A stretch of DNA of 64,000 nucleotides from contig JAGYXB010001997.1 of the NCBI GenBank assembly GCA_022495005.1, positions 1,364,001-1,428,000 of the forward strand. Direction: 5' to 3'. Positions 33,831 through 44,735 of the stretch are shown here, one piece after another. This DNA comes from Rhyacophila brunnea (taxonomy: Eukaryota > Arthropoda > Insecta > Trichoptera > Rhyacophilidae). Under the pieces are notes generated by a model. The model had not been told where the DNA came from. It did not search any database and worked only from the letters and a program-made list of their open reading frames with translations. Position 1 is the first letter of the stretch, and each line of letters begins with the position of its first letter. The translations under genes and the position numbers were made by a program.

Positions 33831-34061
33831 GACCATGGTCGATCCTAATAAGATCATATGGGCTTCCACAGAGTAGAGGTTTGTATTAACAGACTTTGGT
33901 TTTTACGAGAAATGGATGTCAGCAACTTGCTCAACCTATTAGGTCCATACTCTGACTCATACACAAATTGAAAAATATTTTGTGTACTTGTCAGACCCAG
34001 GATTCGAACCTGTTACCCACGATGCTTAAGGCCGACGTTTAAGCCGCGCGGCCATCGTGGG
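33831..34061 (-). mobile_element. SINE family S2, full-length copy
   Basis: On the minus strand it begins CCCACGATGGCCGCGCGG (A box), has the B box GGTTCGAATCC, and the body AATTTGTGTATGAGTCAGAG, TATGGACCTAATAGGTTGAG, CATCCATTTCTCGTAAAAAC and AATACAAACCTCTACTCTGT, ending at the GATCGACCATGGTC side. The A box TGGCCGNGNGG is of the tRNA-Leu/Ser type. About 230 bp. Confidence 0.88.
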
Positions 34062-35480
34062 GTTTTTTTTATATATTTGTTGTATTATTTGTATAAGTAG
34101 GTATATCAAATAGAAAATAAAGTATAGTAGTATAAGACATGTAATACGAGGATACATATGCAAAATTACATTAAATTATAGGTACATTGACTTGTTTTAT
34201 ATATATATTATGTTTGTCTGTAACGCATGAGAGAAAACAGGTGTAAAGGTGTATAAAAGAACGAGACAGGAATAAAACGTATTAAAGGGCGTAAGGTGAG
34301 AGAAAACAAACACGTAAACGCAAATTCTAAATTTGAAAAAATAACTCGCATCCAAATTAATCGGGTCGTGAAACAAAACAAATGATACATAGAATACTCT
34401 CATAATAATCTGAGAGATGCGTACAGTGCAGTACTAGCATATCGAGTGTTTATAAAATATTAAACGATATAACAATATTAATTTGTGAAAGATTGACACA
34501 AAGGTATGAAGAAGTGTGGTGTTGTATTATAATAGGAAACACGATTTTGAAAATGATGTATTTTTGATAATATATGATGAATATATGATGATGAATAATA
34601 TGCTCCATTCAAATTGAAAGAATTTCGGTAGTGAGTAAATCGATGTGAAAGTGTTAAAAAATCAACAAAGTTGCATTTAGATAAGAAATTAATGTGTTGT
34701 CCAATACATAGTTAATAAAAAAATATAAATATTACGGATGAAGAAAAACCATCAGTTCAGCATCGCCGCTTGATAAATTAATGATTATGTCAATCATAAC
34801 AGGGCGGTTGCGTCACTTTGGTAACCTATGATCTAAATTCTAAAGAACGTGAAATGAACCATAGGGAATCGCAGCCCTGGTTCGTAAATTCTACAAGACT
34901 ATCATTCCGTCTCGTGCGTGAATTACTAGGGAAGAAATCAATCACTTTACAATTCCAATATCTTCAATATGTTAATTTATTGCATGTTATTATTAATTAT
35001 CTAATTAAAAGATTGAAAATATTATATTCTTTATACAAAGTACAAAGCTTTAGCGTCCCGTAGAGCTACGCAAAGCATGCACTGCTTATGAGTGACAGAT
35101 GAAGTATGAAAAGAGTTTAAAGACTATTAATCGCACAGTGGGCATATTATAACAAAAAATCGAATATATCTTCTTTTCCTACCTAATTTTCGGAAAAATA
35201 TTAAGCGATCCTCTTTGTAAAATTTTATATTTCAAGCACTCAATCTAACGCAATGATTTTGAACTAGAAAATACGTATAGTCTGATTGATTTATTCACCA
35301 ATGTCTTCAACACACTTTGAGTGGTTATTATATATTTGTTTTCTATATTTTAAATAACACAAACATAACAAAGATATTTTTGGTCGTTTCGTGAATATTT
35401 TTTATCCCTGAATTGGGCGCAGCAGTTAGTCCTTTTTTCTCTGTTTGACCAGGCATTACCGTGAACCCATAACAACATTC
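34062..35480. other. AT-rich DNA, no gene seen
   Basis: No supported gene or element; scattered short frames only. Confidence 0.4.
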
Positions 35481-35517
35481 ATTTGGTTTATTTTCATCAT
35501 ATTTATTTGCGAATTAA

Positions 35518-35820
35518 ATGCACAATAAAAAAATGCTCGCACCGGTTGTTGCAATTTGGGTGTTTGTTGCAACCCACAATTATTGTCGGCCATACTCTTT
35601 GCCAATGCTTAAACACTTCCAATCAACAGAGGACGTCCGTGATGCACTTTTCAAAATCTTTATACTTAACACAAATTCAAATTCAATTGAACGACTAACG
35701 AGAAAACGAAATAATATTCTATCATATTTGGGGTTTTTACTCTGTTTGTTCATCCTCCATTCCATCATTTTGCCGGTTTCGGTGGTTGACAATATCACAG
35801 CTCATCGGTCTGACAAGTAC
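35518..35820 (+). other. Unassigned open frame, possible exon
   Basis: From the ATG at 35,518 (or 35,533) a frame of about 100 codons begins KKMLAPVVAIWVFVATHNYC, which looks like a signal peptide. It continues LPMLKHFQSTEDVRDALFKI and a hydrophobic segment ILSYLGFLLCLFILHSIILP, and then runs straight into an S2 SINE. A pyrimidine-rich 3' splice-like site (TCTCTGTTTGACCAG) is at 35,438-35,452. I do not recognise the protein. The SINE replaces its natural end, so if it was ever a gene this copy may be broken. Confidence 0.2.
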
Positions 35821-35983
35821 ACATATTGTTTTTCAATTTGTGTGTGAGTCAGGGTATGTACCTAATAGGTTGAGCAAGTGGCTGACATCCATTTCTCGTA
35901 AAAAACAAAAATCTGTTAATACAAACCTCTACTCTGTGGAGGCCCATATGATCCTATTAGAATCGGACATAGTCGGGAAAAAA
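35818..35983 (+). mobile_element. SINE family S2, 5'-truncated copy
   Basis: Begins at the post-B-box part of the family (GTCTGACAAGTACACATATT) and runs through GAGTCAGGGTATGTACCTAA, GCTGACATCCATTTCTCG and TCTACTCTGTGGAGGCCCAT to CGGACATAGTCGGG plus an A-run. The tRNA-like head is missing. Confidence 0.8.
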
Positions 35984-37130
35984 ATATTTTAACGGAAATA
36001 TATAGTCGCATACTAGATATTGAGATCAAATTCATATCTAAATAAAACATTTAATAATACTTAATAAACTCCACCTGAATACAGGGTAAACACAGAAGAA
36101 AATAGGTAGGTAAGTATATTATAAATACAATCATATCGTATATATTTATATACAATTCTGGTAGGTGGTCGTAAGTATCAAGTCACCTATAAAATATGTG
36201 ATAATAATGACGGTGAGCTTTTGAAAATTCATCTATTTAGTGTATCGTTGTTATCAGTGTAATGCCTATTCATCATACGTTAAAGTGTCCACCACCACCC
36301 GTCATATATGCACAGCCGTGGATATGCACGGCTGCTTTCTATGACGCTTTAAACGTGTCTGAAAGAAGTGATTTTAAGTGCTCATTCCGTCCCGAGACGG
36401 AGCCGTACGGGACTGATGCTGCAACCATGCACCGTAGTGCTTAAAGAAGAAAGTTAAGAAAGATTTTTTTTGTTTTTTGGACTGGCTCTGCTGTCCGCTG
36501 ACGTTAAGCTCTTTGTGTGCCCGCATACTGAGTGTCACGTATTGAAATGGATGAGTCTACAGAAAAGTCGGGACTATCCCGCTCCCCATACGACGCTGCA
36601 AATTTCTCAAATGCCGCAAAGTTGGCCTCGGTTACTATCAGATCTCCATGATCAATTGGGCCCGTGTGAGGACGGATAGTAATATCGGATTATCTTATAA
36701 TTTCCCGTAATTATACCTAACAGCATACCTCTTTACAAAATTTACCCTTCGCCAGAAGTGCGAACGTATATAATTTGTAAAACATGGTACGGAATGGTAT
36801 AGAGGTCACCAAACTGATAAAATGCCGATGGTTCCGTTATACTGTTTGAAAATAGTCACATAGTAGTATCCAAGAGGCACTAAACGACTATGGAGCCGCT
36901 GTTAAATCAGTTGGATTGTTGAACTGATCATCATTCTTCGGAAGAATGTATCAGAGAAGAAAGGGACCGATAAGAGTCCAAGGTTTTCACCCAGTTGGGA
37001 TATAATATCGACCCCAACGCATGGTAATGATGATAAATGAACTATAATTAAAATTTTATGCCGGACTATTTTTTTGCTCAATTTATAACTGAAAATAAAA
37101 TCTTACTAACCTAACCTAACCTGGTGAATT
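35984..37130. other. Unassigned region with GC-richer patch and minus-strand frame
   Basis: Bases 36,260-36,680 are GC-richer than the rest. On the minus strand about 62 codons are open between stops (about 36,700 down to 36,507), including GPIDHGDLIVTEANFAAFEK and FAASYGERDSPDFSV. Its composition looks protein-like but it matches no family I can name. CAGCCGTG and CACGGCTG (36,313-36,334) form a small perfect hairpin. Possible exon, pseudogene or transposon remnant. Confidence 0.25.
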
Positions 37131-37640
37131 TTTTATTACCACGTTTTTCTTAGCTCGTATTCTTATTTGTCCGGTGGATGTTTATCCGGTACAAATCTTG
37201 CAATCGATTTTTAACTAACTTAACCCGACTGGCTAGACATTTGAAACTTTTAGAATATATTATCAGAACACGATGCCAATGCATGTTTTAATACTTTTAG
37301 CCATCTTTAAGTAGAATTGAATTCATTTTCAGTTAATTCTGTTTTGTATGAAAAATTATTTCGGAAGAAATCCGTAATCCAATCCACTATTATTGGTTGC
37401 TAAGAGGTGGTCCTAGCAACTAAATTATTTATATATACGTGAGTTACTATGGAAATCAAAATGATATTTCAGTATTCTATATTTCTTTGTTGCAAAATAG
37501 CAAAAAAATGGTTTGTTGACAATTGCCTTATTTGTCCTAAATTATTAATACATAGAATTGTCAAGTTTATATGATTCAACAGAAAATTTAAAAACATGGT
37601 AAGTATTATAAAAGGTTCTTTTTATCTTGTAATTATTATT
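37131..37640 (+). repeat. Unclassified ~0.5-kb repeat, copy 2
   Basis: Carries the shared blocks ACGTTTTTCTTAGCTCGTAT, GGCTAGACATTTGAAACTTT, CAGAACACGATGCCAATGCA, ATTATTGGTTGCTA and TCCTAGCAACTAAATTATTT, ending GGTTCTTTTTATCTTGTAAT. It is 76-80% similar by eye to 11,325-11,862 (reverse) and to the interrupted copy at 47,971-48,764. The percentage is a rough estimate. Confidence 0.75.
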
Positions 37641-37879
37641 TATTATTTTTATTCATTTATTTCATGATATTTTTCAATTATTATTTTGTTTATAAATAAA
37701 TAATTAAAGTACGCATTTTACCTTTTATTGGAAATTCAATGGCCTAATTTATTTGAAGTAGGTAATATAATAATTTTATGTATTGTACGATAAAGGACGA
37801 TGATAAAAAAATATATCGAGAAGAAATATGTATAAGTAGACTTAGCTCACCAGACAACATCAATTTCTGAAAGTACCTA

Positions 37880-38051
37880 GTTGTTTTTATCTAATAAAAC
37901 GCAATTTTTTGTAGTACTTATTCCACTTTTAATCAATAGATTAGGACCGGTTGAAAATGTCCCTCTGAGGCGGACGAAACCGGTCCTAATCTATTGATTA
38001 AAAGTGGAATAAGTACTACAAAAAAATTGCATTTTATTAAATAAAAACAAC
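37880..38051. mobile_element. Fold-back MITE with near-perfect 74-bp arms
   Basis: The left arm, GTTGTTTTTATCTAATAAAA through ATCAATAGATTAGGACCGGT, is mirrored in the right arm (ACCGGTCCTAATCTATTGAT ... ATAAAAACAAC). I count only a few mismatches plus one extra A. The loop is about 22 nt (GAAAATGTCCCTCTGAGGCG). High arm identity suggests a young insertion or gene conversion between arms. No clear TSD. Confidence 0.85.
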
Positions 38052-38700
38052 AATACAATGCAGTTCCACCATGAATTGACAGTTAACAAAATAAAAGAAA
38101 TTCTGAAAGTTGCTCACATCCTTATTGAGTTTGGAGACCACGGATCTAGTTCTAGAGTCAAAGTAGATGGATGATATTAATTAATGCAAGGATTAACATT
38201 TGATCGAACTGTTGTACATTTTTTGCATATTTTTTTTTTGTGAATTATTAAAAAAACCCTCCACTGCGTTTCAGCTAGATATCTTAACACTGTAGCCAAA
38301 AGTGTGCAATCAATGTGCCACTATTCAGCGACAAGCGGTTACGCCCAAATCTCAAACCTTTTTTCTGCATTAAAAACATCTCAACGACCATACGGGCACA
38401 AACCAATATCGCTCTCCACACTGCACCGCACCCCGAGACATAAGCGCCGAATTTGCGATCGCTTCGATAGGCTATCGATAGGTATTGAAAAATAGTATGT
38501 CAGATTGCATATTGCACCATGAGATTATTCAACAGTGCGATTCTGTTACGACCAGTGACGTGCAATAAAGGGGAATAAGTACTCAACTTTTGTAAGTACC
38601 TACGAGTCTTTAGTTATATCATAACTTACAAAAAAATCAATACTTTTTTAATAAGACATACTGGTTTACTATACATATTGTCTTTCTTTATTGTCTTAAA

Positions 38701-38921
38701 TGCCCACGATGGCCGAGCGGTCACGCAACATTTCTATAATGTCGTGGGTCTGGCGAAGTCCCATGTCATGTTGTTTTCATCACCCAGAGTATGGACCTAA
38801 TAGGTTAAGCAAGTGGCTAACACCCATTTCTTATAAATAACAAAAATCTGTTAATATAACCTCCACCCTGTGGAGGCTTAATATGATCTCCTTGGGATCG
38901 GACATGGTTTAAAAAAAAAAA
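38701..38921 (+). mobile_element. SINE family S2, full-length with A-tail
   Basis: Begins TGCCCACGATGGCCGAGCGG, a good A box. The B box is degraded (GTGGGTCTGGCGAAGTCCC). The body GTATGGACCTAATAGGTTAA, CCACCCTGTGGAGGCTTAAT and GATCGGACATGG follows, ending in 11 A bases at 38,911-38,921. The A-tail fixes the orientation of the family. Confidence 0.88.
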
Positions 38922-39174
38922 TCTTTTTGGCGTGAAGGGGTCACCTCGGCGCTCGCGGTGCCAGATTTTCACATTATATTTGGTTTGTTATAATAGAACT
39001 GATTAGAGCAGTAAGCAACGTGCAATTTCATTTTTTTTTTTAAATAATTTCATACTGAATATGAACTATCGAAATCCAAAATTGCGGGTATATTAAAATA
39101 ACCTATGATTTTTACACTCACTCCATATAAAACATGTAATATTTAGTCAACCATTCAATATACTTACGTCAAGA

Positions 39175-39495
39175 CTATACTTCAGCTGGGGCACGGTCTA
39201 AAACGATCGTGACTACGCGACGCGAAGATTGTGCAAACGACGCGTGCAGAACAAAACATAATTTGTCATAAAAATTTAACATGCGTCCATTTAATGTTAT
39301 GTTTATTGTTCTATTAGTAATAATAATAATATATTCATTGACATGTTTTCTTTTTCAAGTAAATGGGTAACGTTTTTTAGTCATCCTTACACGATTTAAA
39401 AATTAATTCCCCCGACGCCATCACAAAAAAAATTGACGTGTTCACAACTCGACTATCGCTCTCCGATTGGCAGCGAGTTCGAAATTTCCTCGCAT
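39175..39495 (+). repeat. Unclassified ~320-bp repeat, copy 1
   Basis: Matches 60,205-60,530 in reverse complement. Shared blocks are CTTCAGCTGGGGCACGGTCT, GCAGAACAAAACATAATTTG, CATTGACATGTTTTCTTTTT, ACGCCATCACAAAA and CGACTATCGCTCTCCGATTG. No terminal inverted repeats, no coding capacity. Confidence 0.8.
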
Positions 39496-40079
39496 CTATA
39501 ATTGAAAATTATTTGCCGTTTCGCTGAAGTATGCTCTTAACAAGCAACGCTCTGGTGATGCAATACAACATTGTAATACATATTATTATCTTACAATTAC
39601 ACAAAGCAAGAAAACTACCGAAAATGGAAGAAGACAAAGAAGGGTTCACAGAGGTAGATAAAAATTGCCAACATTCAACTTGTCAGCATGACGTTTTACG
39701 TAAAGTGCGGTTCTATCTTTGTTTGAACCCTGGTGTTTTTTTTCAAAGGTTAGCCATGCCACATAATCATTGTGTGAAAATGAAGAAGCTATGCAAACCA
39801 GTATGCTTTATTTATAATGTGATCAATATGTACACATTTGCTTTATTCGTGTAAAGACGCCATGCTAATATGTGTGCAATATGTTATATATTATTGGTAA
39901 TTTCACGAGATCAAAAACACATAATGCAGCGCAGGGGCGGGATTGGTGGCCTGAGTCAAGCACGGAAAATTACCTAGTCGATCGCCTCAAAATTAAATGA
40001 TGTATATTATGTTACGTCGAATGTGTGAAATTGCGTATTACATGAAATCGGCAAAATTATGCCCATTTCATGAAAAATG
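39496..40079. other. No gene supported
   Basis: A 107-codon plus frame (39,531-39,854) starts inside the edge of the preceding repeat and shows no domain or signal. Its cysteine-containing middle has no recognisable pattern. Left uncalled. Confidence 0.3.
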
Positions 40080-40373
40080 CAAGCCCGCTGTCCTATTCAT
40101 GAATTAGGCAAAATATCTGCCGAGTGCGTGAATTCGGCAGTAATTTTTACATTTTTTAACCTCAAAATGGACATTCAGTTGAATTCAGAATTACAAAACC
40201 TAACCTAACCTAATAATAGTAATATTATATTATGTCCAATTATAACTAATAAAACCATCCGTATTAAATTTACTTTTTCTACTGTCATGTTGAAGTTTAA
40301 GAATTCCCTACTCTGCCGTATTCACGCACTCGGCAGATAATTTGCCTAATTCATGAATAAGGCAACGGGCTTG
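40080..40373. mobile_element. MITE with 60-bp terminal inverted repeats
   Basis: Left arm CAAGCCCGCTGTCCTATTCA, then TGAATTAGGCAAAATATCTG and CCGAGTGCGTGAATTCGGCA; the right arm is its near-exact complement, ending CAACGGGCTTG at 40,373. Flanks GAAAAATG and GAAAAAAA agree at six of eight positions, consistent with a hAT-sized duplication. The spacer contains CCTAACCTAACCTAA. Noncoding, 294 bp. Confidence 0.85.
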
Positions 40374-40731
40374 GAAAAAAAATCTGAATTATTTCACACA
40401 TAATCGGACCTTTATTTACGTCAAGATAGATGGCGCGCTGTGGTATATTTTTTAATACCTTTGCAGATTGTTTTGTAACTGTGTAATACTGTAATACTTT
40501 CCTACATATAAGACATCTCTCCTTGGCAAAATAAATTATTCTTATAGAACATAAAATAATGAAGTGATTAAGTATACAAATACCTATGTCAATATGCAAT
40601 TAAAAAATATTTTTCTTAAGAAGGTAGGCTTTAAATAATCGCCTAGTATGGAGTCTTTGACACTGATATATACGTAATATAATATATATAAATTAACACT
40701 ACATCAGGCCTAGAGGACCAATGACAGTACT

Positions 40732-40869
40732 GTTTTTTGGTAATAGAAGTGAAATTATCACTAACACGCAGGCTTTGAAAAATCACATAAACATATTGTG
40801 TCCTCACCGGGTATCGAACGCAGAGCTCCCGGATGAACGGCCAGCGCTTTACGCACTGCACTTCTGGTG
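40732..40869 (-). mobile_element. tRNA-derived SINE, family S1, short copy
   Basis: On the minus strand it has an A-box region AGTGCAGTGCGTAAAGCGCT, the B box CGTTCGATACCC and the body AGCCTGCGTGTTAGTG. A 7-bp direct repeat CAGTACT flanks it (40,725-40,731 and 40,870-40,876). The body is shorter than in the 19,167 copy, so reverse transcription or a later deletion removed part of it. Confidence 0.75.
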
Positions 40870-41239
40870 CAGTACTATAATTATTTGCATGTACCGTGGG
40901 TGTAAAAATGGATGAACAAACTGAAAATATTATGCAATATTGTGTATTTTTTGAACAACCCTATGGGTTGAGGAAACGGTTTGTTAACGCCGCAGGCGAA
41001 AGAGATTGTCACCGCCATAAAACTACTTTCAAATATTACAATAATTACATTCCACACAAAATTTTACCGCGTCATGTTTTCATACTATATGTCCTTGGTG
41101 ACAGTTATTTTCCTATTCAATATTTTCATTAGTAAGCAGTACTCGAAATGCAAAAATTTACCAAACGGAAAGTTTAATATGTTTTTCGAAAATATTAAAA
41201 TGTGTTAATATAAATGAATTTAATATTTTCTAAAACGAA

Positions 41240-41340
41240 CATTACGTTTTATGTATAAAGTTTCCACGAAACGGAGCAATAGTCTCGAGGATTTTACTGA
41301 CCAGAGCTACGTTCCGGTTCATTTAGAGTATTTAGAGCAC
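41240..41340. mobile_element. hAT family C remnant
   Basis: TTTCCACGAAACGGAGCAAT, ATTTTACTGACCAGAGCTAC and GTTCCGGTTCATTTAGAG follow the right half of 14,687-14,923 with many changes. No ends preserved. An open frame across it is not a gene. Confidence 0.5.
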
Positions 41341-41870
41341 TCTAGTAAGTATCTTTGGTGTAAACATTCATTCAAACATCAAATATTCATTTATTTTCAT
41401 GATTTCGGAAAATTATCCCCTACTACTGATAGGACTCCACTGGATAAGTATATTTAAGTTTTTTTTTTTAATTTGCAATTTTATTGGCCAATTTCATTAC
41501 CCATACAATGCCATGGTAAAGTATAATATCTCGTCGAATCAAATTAAGTACACGTGCTGAACATAATAATATTATGTACGTATTATCAAATTTTTTATGA
41601 ACGGAAATCTATAAGGCCAGGTACAATTTATTTAGTTCAACTAGAAATTACATAATATTTATATTCAGTTCTCTTGATTATAATATACTAATTAACTACA
41701 TAAAGAAATATTAAAAATTATTCTTTTTAAATTTTAGGTAGATTGTACCTACCTACTGCTTCCTTACAAACAGCGTTTCCAAACATGTTCATTTTTAGAG
41801 AAATGGATTTTTTCCAAGCGAACCCTAACCTTTAACCAATAATAATTGGGGATATGGGCAGTTGTGTAAC

Positions 41871-41970
41871 ATTGTCAGCCCTCGTAGTCCAGCGCGTAAG
41901 GCGTTGGCCTTTCACCGGGATCTGGGATCGGTTCCCAGTGAGGTTAAAATATACATATTTACATCATTAC
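41871..41970 (+). mobile_element. SINE family S1 head
   Basis: CAGCCCTCGTAGTCCAGCGC then GTAAGGCGTTGGCC (A box) and GATCGGTTCCC (B-box-like), followed by a short AT-rich tail. It lies head-to-tail immediately upstream of a second S1 copy at 41,993. Confidence 0.65.
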
Positions 41971-41992
41971 AACATTCTAATATGTGGATTCC

Positions 41993-42193
41993 GGCGGCTG
42001 TCGTGGTGCAGTGCATATGGCGCTAGCCTTCCATCTATTCTGAGTTCGATTCCCTGTGAGGATACAATATATATATATATATATATTATTCAAAATTACT
42101 TACAACCACCTTGTACGAAGATGCAAGGCCATGGTTATTAATAATATTTTAAATATATATATATAATACATAATATTATACTTATATACCTAT
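41993..42193 (+). mobile_element. tRNA-derived SINE, family S1, with 12-bp TSD
   Basis: Starts GGCGGCTGTCGTGGTGCAGT, has the B box AGTTCGATTCCC and an (AT)n stretch at 42,068-42,086. The body ATTACTTACAACCACCTTGT and AAGGCCATGGTTATTAATAA matches the 19,167 copy. Flanks TATGTGGATTCC and TATGTGAATTCC differ at one base in 12. Confidence 0.9.
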
Positions 42194-42205
42194 TATGTGA
42201 ATTCC

Positions 42206-43139
42206 GCAAGCCTGGGAGTTTTGTCATTAAAGACTAAGCGGCTTAACGGCATATTGTGGTGTTTAATAAAGAAACGAATATTCTTTAAAAAAAAAAAATG
42301 CCAAATATTTTTCTGTCTTGCAATTTATATATTAAATAATAATTATTATTAAGTAGTGAAGAGAAAAGACAAATAATTTTTTAAAAATCAAGAATGATTT
42401 TGCTGGTAAAATGTAATTTTGATTAATTTGAACGTAAATAGTATACTTTTTTATATTTAATAATGAACATTTTACAAAAAAAAGTACTTATGTATGACGT
42501 AGGTATTCGCCATAAACCATTTTTGGCTGGGAATATATTAATATATGCGCCACATATCTAGGGCCCTTGCATAATCTACGATTGGGCTTCGCACTGGCCA
42601 TGGCCGGCCCTGGTTCGATCTTGCGTTTGGTCAAAAAAATGTATACGCACCGCCATGGTCCATGAGCACGCGTTTTACCGTTTAAGAAACACTTAACCTA
42701 GTAATTATTGATGTTAATCATATTCGTAGGCTAATGCTTACGTCACTAATCACAACAATAATTAAGGGCTATTTTATTATTCCTCGTTTTCGGCAGATAT
42801 ACATAAGTACATTAATTATCATTGTCCGACATAATATGAACGGCAGAAATGTGGGAAGAAAACAGACTTCTCCGAGGATTTATCGTTAGCCGTGTCCTCA
42901 ACCCTTATTTAATGAGCTAAAATTGAGAATTTTTCATATAAGTAATTTATGATTTTATTCATGACTTGACTGGTGACAACTATGACCGCCGTAGTTTAAA
43001 CTATTTTAGTAGAAGGAAATTCAATTTAAGAACTCATTTGGATTCTCGGAAAACCCTTTTACAAATCAGTCTAAAATAATATGTTCTACCTTAACTATGT
43101 AGGTAACACATTAGCAATGTCCATTGTTTGAACGCGGAG
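42206..43139. other. AT-rich DNA, no gene seen
   Basis: No gene. GGCCGGCCCTGGTTCGATCT near 42,602 contains a B-box-like sequence, but no A box or matching body, so it is not called a SINE. Confidence 0.35.
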
Positions 43140-43460
43140 TCATGTCCCAAGAAGTGGACTAAGCCGCGTCACGGAATGACGAATTGCTCAGTATATTGTT
43201 GTTTGTTGTTCGAAATTCAAACATGCATGCCGAACCAATAGTAGTGGTGACAAACGAACTCCTGCTATCTGTCGGCGATTGCGCAAACTGCACCGGCCGA
43301 CTATTTTATCTATCCGCCATGCGATCTCCATTCTACCGCCATCGCCAGTCGGAAATCACCTCCGGCGGACGTCGCTTCTTATTGCCGGATTCAAACGTCG
43401 AACGCCGAGCTTTCGAACGGGTCGCAGAAAAGCGCGCGCTTCGTATAAAAGTTTTAATTT
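43140..43460. promoter_or_regulatory. CpG-rich island, possible promoter or first exon
   Basis: I count roughly 30 or more CG dinucleotides in about 300 bp, against very few in the flanking kilobases. Examples are TCCGGCGGACGTCGCTTC and AAAGCGCGCGCTTCG. TATAAAAG lies at the right edge (43,445). Both strands carry modest frames, neither recognised. The patch resembles an unmethylated promoter. If it drives transcription rightward it could be the upstream (noncoding) exon region for the coding exon at 59,814, but no splice link can be shown from sequence alone. Confidence 0.3.
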
Positions 43461-44341
43461 TCAAATAATTTCGAACAATAACCACAAGCAATCGGCATAT
43501 CTGCTACTGTGAACATTTCGTTAAAATATAACTTTTTTACCTTTACAAAATGATTTACCTATCGATACTATTTATAATTGTTCGAATAAAACATACGTAA
43601 ATACTACCTATCCATATAAAGCTCTACATTTATTAAAATATCTTTTATTAATTGAGCTTAATTCTAAAAATATATTAAATCAAAATTCAGCACTAAACCT
43701 AACAAATTTTGTTAAACCTTCTTACAAAATTAACACCACATTACATTTTGAAAGGAAAAATAACCTTTTTTCAACATTTTCTGTGTACAAATAAAATATA
43801 TATTATATAATAAATCAATATACTAACTTAATAAAAAATACCTCTTAAAACAATCGTTTTATAATACAATTATAAGTATTCAAGAAACTTTAATAAGACG
43901 ATAATTATTGTATTTAGTTTTGTGAAAAACTAACGAAGATAAAACAAGAAAAAAATCACCACAGCACACCAATTTTTCCACGTGGACTCACGTTTTCATA
44001 TAAACCTAAGTAAGTACATAAATATTTTAGATTATATAAACAAATTTTCCGAATGAACTATGCACTCAAGTATTAAATGTTTTCGTATATCGAATCTATA
44101 TAAATATATACAAATAATTATCATTGACATGTTTGGAAAACCCCTTGCGAACATTTAAAAAAATATGTATACGACATAGTACCACTGAGTGTTACAAATA
44201 CAACAGCAATATCAATTTGTTACAATACAATGTTTTAATACAGTGTTGTATGCTTTAATTGATGTTTTACACTCATATTGTAACAAACATATTATATCTT
44301 TAAAAAAATACTTTCCTTTTAAAAGTCTTTCAGTGCTAAAG

Positions 44342-44450
44342 ACGCTCTAGGCGCGTAACCATTAGTTGACCTTTAGATATAATTAGCATGATATTTAAAT
44401 GTGGTAATTAATTAGTAATTATCTGGTCAGCAGTGAATGTGTTGTATAAA
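44342..44450 (+). repeat. Dispersed ~110-bp repeat, copy 1 (diverged)
   Basis: TTAGATATAATTAGCATGAT, ATTTAAATGTGGTAATTAAT and GCAGTGAATGTG match 44,618-44,735 (same orientation) and 59,385-59,510 (reverse). Confidence 0.6.
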
Positions 44451-44563
44451 GTTACAATTTTAAATTTTAAAAATTACGACAAAAATATTAGGTAAATATT
44501 TTTTATAGATTATTATGAATTGGAAATCATCTTCATCAATGTACATGTCTGCTCCATGGGTGG

Positions 44564-44612
44564 CAGTAACGAAAGGTGGAGGTAGGCTGTTAAGATCCGC
44601 CATAAATAATGC
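44564..44612 (+). mobile_element. hAT family D terminal fragment
   Basis: CAGTAACGAAAGGTGGAGGT, AGGCTGTTAAGATCCGCC and ATAAATAATGCAC equal the ~50-bp terminal inverted repeat of 18,112-18,694, then the similarity stops abruptly at the repeat that follows. A solo terminal inverted repeat. Confidence 0.75.
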
Positions 44613-44617
44613 ACTTT

Positions 44618-44735
44618 CACTACGCCAAACGCAACTGGTGCGCTGCCCATCAGTTGGCCATTAGATATAATTAGCATGTTACTTAAATGTCGTAATTAAA
44701 TATTAATTAAAACATCCGCAGTGAATGGGTTTCGA
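44618..44735 (+). repeat. Dispersed ~110-bp repeat, copy 2
   Basis: CCAAACGCAACTGGTGCGCT, GTTGGCCATTAGATATAATT, AGCATGTTACTTAAATG and CCGCAGTGAATGGG match the reverse complement of 59,385-59,510 closely. It directly follows the solo hAT family D end. Confidence 0.75.

Noticed and set aside
36890..37030. LINE tail ending near GGTAATGATGATAA
   Set aside because: The translations do not show the family motifs seen in the other LINE ends.
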